Origin: AWTP1-13 sp044868325
Lineage (GTDB): Bacteria; Pseudomonadota; Alphaproteobacteria; Rhizobiales; Hyphomicrobiaceae
Assembly (NCBI GenBank): GCA_044868325.1
Contig: JBIOWI010000382.1
Coordinates: 1 to 12,354 of the forward strand
Reading direction: 5' to 3'
Length of the DNA: 12,354 bases
The position numbers and the translations under genes are program-made. Under the pieces are notes generated by a model. That model worked only from the letters and a program-made list of their open reading frames with translations. It did no database searches and was not told the origin of the DNA. This document shows, in pieces, positions 6,964 through 12,354 of this stretch (the first letter of the stretch is position 1; every line of letters begins with the position of its first letter).

Positions 6964-8090
6964 GGAGCCTCCGGCATCGGCGTCCAGACCACCTGCTCGA
7001 TGTGGGCGGCGCCCGTTGCCAGCATGACCAGCCGGTCGAAGCCGAGAGCGGCGCCGGCGGCGGGCGGCATGTGGGCAAGCGCCGCCAGGAAATCCTCGTC
7101 GATGGGATAGCGCTCGCCGTAGCGGCGCTCCTTCTCGGCCATCTCCTCCTCCAGGCGGCGGCGCTGCTCGGCGGGGTCGGTGAGCTCGCCGAAAGCGTTG
7201 GCCAGCTCCACGCCGCAGGCGTAAAGCTCGAACCGCTCGGCGACGCGCGTGTCGTTCGCCTTGGGACGGGCCAGAGCGGCGAGGCCAGCCGGGTACTCCG
7301 TGAGCAGGGTGGCGCGGCCCTCGCCGAGCGCGGGCTCCATCTTGGCGACCAGGACACGGCTGAAGATGTCGCCCCAGGTGTCGTCGGGCTCAGTCTTGAT
7401 GCTGGCGGTAGCTGCCGCACGCGCCAGGGCGTCGCGGTCCGGCTCGGTGGCGCGGAGCGTGGCGAGCAGGTCGATGCCGGCGAGCCGTTGGAAGGCCTCC
7501 GCCACCGTCAGTCGCTCAGGCTCAGCGAGCGGGTCGATGCTTCGGCCGCGCCAGCTGAACGCCGTTGTGCCCGCGGCCCTCGCCGCGATTGCGAGCAGCG
7601 CGGCGCAGTCCTCCATCAGCGTCTCGTAGGAGGCGCTGACGCGATACCACTCCAGCATGGTGAAGGCCGGGTGATGGAGCGCCCCGCGCTCGCGGTTCCG
7701 GTAGACCTGGGCGAAGGTGAAGATCCGCTCCTCGCCGGCCGCCAGCAGCTTCTTGCAGGCGAATTCCGGCGAGGTGTGGAGATAAAGAGGCCGCCGCTCG
7801 CCGCCTGGGCAGATCAGCTCGGTGGCGAAGGCGTGCAGGTGGGTCTCGTTACCCGGCGATACCTGCAGCGCCGCCGTCTCCACCTCTACGAAGCCCTGGG
7901 CCTCGAACCAGCCGCGGATGGCCCTTTGGATGCGGCCCCGTGCGAGCAGGAACGAGCGCCGGTCCCGATGCTTGTCGCGGCGCCACCAGGGGCTTGGCTC
8001 TGCGGGCTCTGGCAAGGTCGGCCTGGGAACGGTTGCGGTCGTCGGTTGCGGTCTTGGCGATGCGCAAAAACGCCTGTAGAAAGCGGCCAT
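6960..8090 (-). CDS. epmA: EF-P--(R)-beta-lysine ligase EpmA (lysyl-tRNA synthetase paralogue)
   Basis: EpmA activates (R)-beta-lysine with ATP and transfers it to a conserved lysine of EF-P. It is a class II synthetase core without the tRNA anticodon-binding domain. Visible are motif 2 (YRNRERGALHHPAFTMLEWYR region, about 130-150 from the start used here) and motif 3 (GFDRLVML from about 350), plus ALQVSPGNETHLHAF and YLHTSPEFACKKLL. The start is uncertain. ATG 8138 leaves only 32 bases to the divergent efp start and has no ribosome site. ATG 8090 gives 376 residues. TTG 8015, with an AGG a few bases upstream, gives 351, closest to E. coli's 325. Residues before WWRRDKHRDRRSFLLAR look low-complexity. 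The TAG stop lies inside the REPIN-like element. E. coli's EpmC hydroxylase partner is not in the window. Confidence 0.93.
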   Translation of the reverse strand: MAAFYRRFCASPRPQPTTATVPRPTLPEPAEPSPWWRRDKHRDRRSFLLARGRIQRAIRGWFEAQGFVEVETAALQVSPGNETHLHAFATELICPGGERRPLYLHTSPEFACKKLLAAGEERIFTFAQVYRNRERGALHHPAFTMLEWYRVSASYETLMEDCAALLAIAARAAGTTAFSWRGRSIDPLAEPERLTVAEAFQRLAGIDLLATLRATEPDRDALARAAATASIKTEPDDTWGDIFSRVLVAKMEPALGEGRATLLTEYPAGLAALARPKANDTRVAERFELYACGVELANAFGELTDPAEQRRRLEEEMAEKERRYGERYPIDEDFLAALAHMPPAAGAALGFDRLVMLATGAAHIEQVVWTPMPEAP

Positions 8091-8170
8091 CCTCGATTTG
8101 GCGAGCCTGCGGCCCTCCGGTGCGCTTCCAGGGCTCATCAGCCAGCAAAAAGCGGGAGTGACCGGCGGTG
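8091..8170. promoter_or_regulatory. Divergent start region between epmA and efp
   Basis: Both genes must be started from this short segment or from the first part of the annotated epmA frame. Before efp, GGGAG (8152-8156) is a reasonable ribosome site for the GTG start. I see no convincing -35/-10 pair. If epmA starts at 8015, the shared region grows to about 155 bases, which is more usual for divergent promoters. Confidence 0.35.
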
Positions 8171-8737
8171 GTGAAGGTTATCGCAAGCTCGGTGCGCAAA
8201 GGCAACGTGCTCGACGTCGACGGCAAGCTGTGCGTCGTCATGAAGGCCGAGAACATCCATCCGGGCAAAGGCACGCCGGTGACGCACCTCGACATGCGGC
8301 GCATTTCGGATGGGGTGAAGATCACCGAGCGCTACCGCACGACGGACCAGGTGGAGCGCGCCTATCTGGAGGAGAAGACCTACAACTACCTCTACGAGGA
8401 CGACATGGGCTTCGTTCTGATGGAGCCCGAGACCTACGACCAGATCAGCGTCCCCAAGGAGATCATCGGCGAGCAGTCGGTGTACCTGCAGGAGAACATG
8501 CCCATCGCCCTCAGCCTGCACGAGGGCGTGCCGGTGGCAGCCGAGCTGCCGGCGCGGGTGACCCTGGAGATCGTCGAGGCCGACCCGGTGGTGAAGGGCC
8601 AGACCGCCTCCTCCTCCTACAAGCCCGCGCTCCTCTCCAACGGCCAGCGCGTCATGGTGCCCCCCCATATCACCGCCGGCACGCGCGTCGTGGTTATGAC
8701 CGCCGACGGCTCCTACGTGGAGCGCGCCAAGGACTGA
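8171..8737 (+). CDS. efp: Translation elongation factor P
   Basis: EF-P binds the ribosome between the P and E sites and helps form peptide bonds at consecutive prolines. The product is 188 residues, the normal length. The N-terminal KOW-like domain starts MKVIASSVRKGNVLDVDGK. The modification loop HPGKG places Lys 33 at the tip, the residue EpmA would beta-lysylate (Lys 34 in E. coli). The C-terminal OB domain ends with the EF-P signature region KPALLSNGQRVMVPPHI. GTG at 8171 matches the family's M-K-V-I start; a GTG one codon earlier (8168) is also possible. A lysine, not arginine, at the tip fits the EpmA/EpmB system rather than rhamnosylation by EarP. It is divergent from epmA. Confidence 0.96.
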   Translation: MKVIASSVRKGNVLDVDGKLCVVMKAENIHPGKGTPVTHLDMRRISDGVKITERYRTTDQVERAYLEEKTYNYLYEDDMGFVLMEPETYDQISVPKEIIGEQSVYLQENMPIALSLHEGVPVAAELPARVTLEIVEADPVVKGQTASSSYKPALLSNGQRVMVPPHITAGTRVVVMTADGSYVERAKD

Positions 8738-8796
8738 CCCCGGCACGGGCGATCCTTGCGAGGACGATCCCGGTTGCACGTAATGAAGGCGCGAAA

Positions 8797-8856
8797 CGGG
8801 GTCAGACCCTCGCGCCTGACGGCGGAGGAAGACACGAGGCGAGGGGTCTGACCCCG
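8797..8856. repeat. Inverted repeat of the GGGGTCAGACCC family, copy 2
   Basis: The left arm cggggtcagaccctcgc (8797-8813) and right arm gcgaggggtctgaccccg (8839-8856) pair with one base missing on the left. The spacer is 25 bases, against 32 in copy 1 (1303-1370), and its sequence differs. It lies in the 151-base gap between efp and the solute-binding-protein gene, where it could serve as a transcript-end structure. Nothing else is evident in that gap. Confidence 0.85.
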
Positions 8857-8888
8857 TAACTCCCGGTTGCTCGTCGGAAGGGGGCTCC

Positions 8889-9860
8889 ATGATGCGTTCC
8901 GGCATGTTGGCATTCGCCTTTGTGGCAGTCCTCCTCGCCGCCTCGCCCGCCAGGGCCCAGGACTACCCGACCCGCTCCATCACATTGGTGGTGCCCTATG
9001 CCGCGGGCGGCGGCAACGATGCGATGGCGCGTATCGTGGCCGACCACATGGCCAAGACGCTGGGGCAGCAGATCGTCATCGAGAACCGCGGCGGGGCCGG
9101 AGGCACCATCGCCAACCGCGCGGCCGCAAAAGCCGCTCCCGACGGGTATACGCTGGTGCTGGGCGGCACCGGCACGCTGGCCATCAACCCCACGCTCTAC
9201 GCCAGCGTCGGCTACGACCCACGCAAGGACTTCGCGCCCGTCGGCCTGATCGCCACCAGCGCGCTGGTGCTGCTGGTGCACCCGAGCGTCGAGGCCGGCT
9301 CGGTGCCGGAGCTGATCGCGCTGGCGCGCAAGGCGCCCGGTAAGCTCAACTTCGCCTCGGCGGGGCCGGGCAGCGGCGTGCATCTGGCGGCCGAGTTGTT
9401 CGCCAACATGGCCGGCATCAAGCTCACGCACGTGCCTTACAAGGGCAGCGCGCCGGCGCTCAACGATCTCCTCGGCGGCCATGTGCAGATCTATTTCAGC
9501 TCGCTGCCGCCGGCCGTCGGCATGAGGGCCGAGGGCAAGGTGCGTGCGCTGGCGGTGACGGGGCCGGCGCGCTCGCATGTGTTCCCCGACGTGCCGACCG
9601 TGGCGGAGGCCGCGCTGCCCGGCTACGAGGCGGTGCTGCACTACGGCATCGCCGCCCCGGCGGGCACGCCGCGCCCGGTCGTCGACAAGCTCAACGCGGC
9701 GCTACGGGCGGCGCTGGCCTCGGAGGAGACCAAGGCGATCCTCACCAGCACCGGCGCGGAGGCCCTGCCCAGCACGCCCGAGGAATACGCCGCCGACATC
9801 GACCACGAGGAGAGGCGCTGGTCGCGCATCGTGCGCGAGCTGGGCATCAAGACGAACTGA
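8889..9860 (+). CDS. Tripartite tricarboxylate transporter substrate-binding protein (Bug/TctC family)
   Basis: This is a periplasmic solute-binding protein of 323 residues, the usual Bug length. A Sec signal peptide covers residues 1-23 and ends ASPARA before QDYPTRSI. Family hallmarks follow: ITLVVPYAAGGGNDAMAR, the IENRGGAGGTIA segment, the PDGYTL motif, the LTHVPYKGSAPALNDLLGGHV segment and the GIAAPAGTP region near the C-terminus. Bug proteins bind carboxylates, amides or aromatic acids, but the ligand cannot be told from sequence. No TctA or TctB membrane gene is adjacent, so it is an orphan receptor, as is common in bacteria with many Bug copies. Two ATGs in a row (8889, 8892) follow GGAAGGGGG (8877-8885 region), so either could start translation. 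Confidence 0.94.
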   Translation: MMRSGMLAFAFVAVLLAASPARAQDYPTRSITLVVPYAAGGGNDAMARIVADHMAKTLGQQIVIENRGGAGGTIANRAAAKAAPDGYTLVLGGTGTLAINPTLYASVGYDPRKDFAPVGLIATSALVLLVHPSVEAGSVPELIALARKAPGKLNFASAGPGSGVHLAAELFANMAGIKLTHVPYKGSAPALNDLLGGHVQIYFSSLPPAVGMRAEGKVRALAVTGPARSHVFPDVPTVAEAALPGYEAVLHYGIAAPAGTPRPVVDKLNAALRAALASEETKAILTSTGAEALPSTPEEYAADIDHEERRWSRIVRELGIKTN

Positions 9861-9984
9861 CCGGAAAAATATTGCTTGCGCTCCTCGTCGCCCCCGGGGA
9901 TACAGCGCATTCAAAGTGCTATTCAATTGGGCAAGTGACGTGGCGCCGCAAATTCGGCCCCAAACGGGGGCCCGGGCACTGGAC

Positions 9985-11598
9985 ATGCAAGCGGCAGATG
10001 GGGGCAGCGCGGCCACGCGCGTTGCCGAGGAGCTGTATCGGTTCACCGAAAGATTGTACCGCGCCGGAACTCGAAACGACGTTTACGAAGCCGCTCTGGA
10101 TATCATTACCCGCGCGCTGGGCTGCCGCCGAGCCTCCATCCTGCTGTTCGATGACGCCGGCATCATGCGCTTTGCCGCCTGGCGCGACTTGTCGGATGGC
10201 TATCGCCGCGCCCTTGAAGGCCACTCGCCCTGGACGCGGGATGTCAAAGACCCCCAGCCCGTTTGCGTACAGGATATCGAGGCAGCGAACCTCCCAGAAT
10301 CTCTCAAGGACACCATCAAGGCAGAGCAGATTGGGGCGCTAGCGTTCTTCCCACTCGTCGCAAGCAACGCGCTCATCGGCAAGTTCATGACGTACTATGA
10401 CGCTCGCCACGTGTTCAGCGACGCGGAGCTGGCACTTTCTCTTACGATCGCTCGCCAGCTCGGCTTCAGCTTGGAGAGGCGGAGGGCCGAGGACGCCTTG
10501 CGTGAGACCCAGAGGCAATTGGAGTCGGAGCTCGCCGCCCTGGCCGAACGCAACATTCAGCTGGCATTGGCGGGAAAGGCGGCTCGCGTTGGCAGCTATG
10601 CGTACGACATCGACACAGAGATCATGCAGATTTCTGAGGGCTACATTGCCATCCACGGCTTCCCCGAGGGGACCACCGAGATAGCCCGCAGCGAATGCCT
10701 GGCCGGCGTGCATCCCGACGACATGGGGCGGGTGGATCAGTCCCGCAGCGAGGCGCTCCGTGGGGGCCGGCGCGAATACAGCTTGGAGTATCGCATCATC
10801 CGTCCTGGCGGCGAGATGCGTTGGGTCGAGACGCGCTCCTTCGTTACCTACAGCAGCGAAGGATGCCCCCACCGCGTCGTCGGCGTCTGCATTGACATTA
10901 CCGAGCGGAAACGGGTGGAGGAGCAGCAAGGCAAGCTGGTTGCCGAGCTCGACCATCGCGTCAAGAACGTGCTCGCGACCGTCCAGGCAGTTGCGGCCCA
11001 CACAATGCAAGCGAGCGGCTCGATGGAGCACTTCGCAGCTGCGCTCGACGGCCGCATTCGATCGATGGGGTCGACACATGAGCTTCTGAGCCACCGCCGG
11101 TGGCTGGGCATACCGCTGGCGGAGCTGGTGGAACGGGAGCTGGCGCCCTACGCGACGGGCTCCAATACCGAGATTGGCGGTCGCGAAGTGATGCTGAGTG
11201 CCGAGGCGAGCCAGGCCATTGCCATGGTGCTTCACGAGCTGGCCACCAACGCTGCAAAGTACGGGGCCCTGTCCGTCCCGTCGGGGCGGGTTTCGATCAG
11301 GTGGCGCTTACCCCTCAACGGCAGCGCGGGCGATCGGCTGATCCTCACATGGCGGGAGGCCGGCGGACCCTTGGTCGTGCCTGCCAGCAAGTCCAGCTAC
11401 GGCATGCACGTGGTTCGAGAGCTTATCCCTTATGAGCTCGGCGGGACGGTTGACCATGTGCTTGCTCCCGAAGGGGCCAGATGCCGCATAGAGATTCCTC
11501 TCGTTCAGCTGAGCAACGGCGGCGCGCATGACAAAGGACCTGCACCTGCGCACTCGATCCACCCCTCCGACCGTGTTGGGAAGACCGCAGCAGGTTGA
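9985..11598 (+). CDS. Soluble GAF-PAS sensor histidine kinase, HWE family
   Basis: This is a cytosolic two-component sensor of about 537 residues with no membrane helix. A GAF domain (about 12-165) is followed by a short coiled coil (about 165-190), a PAS domain (about 189-305, ending VGVCIDITERKR) and an HWE kinase module. The phospho-accepting His is H324 in ELDHRVKNVLATVQ. The N box reads HELATNAAKYGALS (417 onward). The W-x-E that names the family is W456-R-E458. Signal type is unknown; GAF and PAS domains bind small ligands or cofactors. The start is uncertain: ATG 9985 was chosen, with in-frame GTGs at 9916 and 9940. A small GGCCCC/GGGGCC hairpin (9956-9972) lies just before it. The final 20 or so residues are low-complexity. 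Its partner regulator is not certain; the convergent receiver gene is a candidate. Confidence 0.92.
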   Translation: MQAADGGSAATRVAEELYRFTERLYRAGTRNDVYEAALDIITRALGCRRASILLFDDAGIMRFAAWRDLSDGYRRALEGHSPWTRDVKDPQPVCVQDIEAANLPESLKDTIKAEQIGALAFFPLVASNALIGKFMTYYDARHVFSDAELALSLTIARQLGFSLERRRAEDALRETQRQLESELAALAERNIQLALAGKAARVGSYAYDIDTEIMQISEGYIAIHGFPEGTTEIARSECLAGVHPDDMGRVDQSRSEALRGGRREYSLEYRIIRPGGEMRWVETRSFVTYSSEGCPHRVVGVCIDITERKRVEEQQGKLVAELDHRVKNVLATVQAVAAHTMQASGSMEHFAAALDGRIRSMGSTHELLSHRRWLGIPLAELVERELAPYATGSNTEIGGREVMLSAEASQAIAMVLHELATNAAKYGALSVPSGRVSIRWRLPLNGSAGDRLILTWREAGGPLVVPASKSSYGMHVVRELIPYELGGTVDHVLAPEGARCRIEIPLVQLSNGGAHDKGPAPAHSIHPSDRVGKTAAG

Positions 11599-11724
11599 AG
11601 CGCAACTGCCCGTCATCACCCGGCCCTTCATCACCCGGCAAGACGACACCGGGGGCGTCGGGCACCCCAAGCCGATCGACCGTGGCTGAGCTCGCTCTCG
11701 GAGGAGCTGCTGGAACCGGCGCGG
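11599..11724. other. Convergent intergenic region with a short direct repeat
   Basis: The 12-mer TCATCACCCGGC occurs at 11613-11624 and 11628-11639, a 15-base period. No hairpin with a U-tract is evident, so the termination signals for the two converging genes are not identified. Confidence 0.45.
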
Positions 11725-12108
11725 CTACAACAGCGCACGGCGCAATGACGCCAGCAAATCCGGTCCGTTGAACGGCTTCTGCAGGACGGCAGCGACTTTT
11801 GCCGACAATCGTGGCAGCACTGCATAGCCGGAGATCGCTACGACCCGAATCCCTCGATCGTGCAGGTCATCGATGAGGGAGTAAGCCATCTCCCCTTTGA
11901 GATTGATGTCGACGACCGCCAGCTCGGGCTTGTGCTCGTCGGCCAGCCGGTGGCCGTCGGCGGCCTTGCCGGCTGGTCCGCTCACCTCCATGCCTTCAAG
12001 CTCGAGGAGCGATCTCAGCGCGTTGGCAACGTGCCATTGATCCTCCACCACCAGGACGCGCACTCCCCGCAAATCTCCCGGCTTCGCCGTCTTCCGACCA
12101 TGCGACAT
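11725..12108 (-). CDS. Single-domain response regulator (CheY-like receiver)
   Basis: This is a stand-alone receiver of 127 residues with no output domain. The phosphorylation site is D67 in AVVDINLKG. The acidic pair is E22-D23 in LVVEDQ, the switch Ser is S93 in AISGYA, and the conserved Lys is K111 in QKPF. It probably relays phosphate or acts by protein contact. It lies downstream of a kinase gene on the same strand, so that kinase is its likely partner; the converging HWE kinase is another. I used ATG 12108, with GGAAGAGG about 12 bases upstream. An ATG at 12159, one base after the kinase stop (TGACATG), would add 17 residues and allow translational coupling. Receivers of this kind are common next to HWE kinases in Alphaproteobacteria. 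Confidence 0.9.
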   Translation of the reverse strand: MSHGRKTAKPGDLRGVRVLVVEDQWHVANALRSLLELEGMEVSGPAGKAADGHRLADEHKPELAVVDINLKGEMAYSLIDDLHDRGIRVVAISGYAVLPRLSAKVAAVLQKPFNGPDLLASLRRALL

Positions 12109-12160
12109 TGGCAAAAGGGGCCTCTTCCAGAAGGAACCGCGCGCAGGCGGTGGGAGCATG

Positions 12161-12354
12161 TCAATTCAGTGTGCGCGGGTCTGGGAAGCGCACAATGCAG
12201 CGGGTGCCCGGGCCACGCTCCACCTCGAAAGTGCCGTTCAGCTGCCGGGTCAGCGCCATCACCAGGCCAAGTCCGAACGAGCGCGCATGGTCGGGCTGGA
12301 GCACAAACCCTGGGCCGTCGTCTTCGACTGTGAGGATGTAGCCGCCGGCTTCCC
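12161..12354 (-). CDS. Histidine kinase, C-terminal ATP-binding fragment (gene continues past window)
   Basis: The last 63 residues of a sensor kinase are visible; the rest lies beyond the window end. The HATPase domain is clear: a G1 box with VEDDGPGF, a G2 box with SFGLGLVMALTRQLNG, and a final strand TRCIVRFP before the stop. The lack of an extended G1-G2 lid and the short LTRQL-NG-TFEVE-RGPGT ending resemble HisKA_2/HWE-type kinases, though the His region that would settle this is missing. The stop TGA is one base from the upstream ATG candidate of the receiver gene, so the two form an operon. Confidence 0.8.
   Translation of the reverse strand, partial: EAGGYILTVEDDGPGFVLQPDHARSFGLGLVMALTRQLNGTFEVERGPGTRCIVRFPDPRTLN

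Noticed and set aside
8138..8905. Minus-strand open frame opposite efp
   Set aside because: It covers a certain efp gene, and part of its N-terminus is the translated GGGGTCAGACCC repeat.
9863..9890. Possible EcfG (general stress) promoter before the HWE kinase
   Set aside because: GGAAA followed 18 bases later by CGTC is only a loose match to GGAAC...CGTT; one chance match of this quality is not evidence.
9577..9984. Upstream part of the HWE kinase open frame
   Set aside because: It overlaps the 3' end of the Bug gene in another frame and is Arg/Pro/Ser-rich. The kinase similarity begins after about 9985.

Overview
The window is GC-rich and densely coded. It looks chromosomal and alphaproteobacterial: it has an EpmA/EpmB/EF-P set, HWE-type histidine kinases, a Bug-family periplasmic binding protein and a Tat-exported sugar-binding protein. 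A Hyphomicrobiales- or Reyranella-like bacterium would fit, but that placement is inference from gene content only.

Layout. (1) 1-324, plus strand: the 3' part of a PIN-domain (VapC-like) ribonuclease gene. (2) 430-4915, minus strand: a four-gene carbohydrate-type ABC importer, transcribed ATPase, binding protein, MalF-like permease, MalG-like permease. Two repeat insertions lie inside this operon. (3) 5047-8090, minus strand: epmB, an unrecognised five-helix membrane protein and epmA. efp is divergent from epmA at 8171-8737. EpmB converts lysine to beta-lysine, EpmA attaches it to a conserved lysine of EF-P, and EF-P then relieves ribosome stalling at proline runs, so the core of one pathway sits in about 3.7 kb. 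(4) 8889-9860, plus strand: an orphan Bug/TctC-type solute-binding protein. (5) 9985-12354: a soluble GAF-PAS-HWE histidine kinase on the plus strand. It converges on a minus-strand pair made of the C-terminus of a second kinase and a stand-alone receiver protein.

The most unusual content is the non-coding repeats. Two elements (321-419 and 6874-6963) have the layout of REPINs: a GTAG tetranucleotide, a hairpin, a second hairpin and an inverted GTAG. In both cases the GTAG supplies the TAG stop codon of the neighbouring gene, and both genes end CCG-TAG. A second family, a palindrome-rich pair containing GGGGTCAGACCC, occurs at 1303-1370 and 8797-8856. The gap between the binding-protein and MalF-like genes holds a heptad-repeat inverted pair and a perfect 9-bp hairpin, which recalls the REP elements between E. 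coli malE and malF.

I found no RNA genes, CRISPR array, transposase or phage gene. No gap without a gene exceeds 300 bases. I see no clearly new multi-gene system. The best leads are the repeat/stop-codon overlap and the unknown membrane protein between epmA and epmB.
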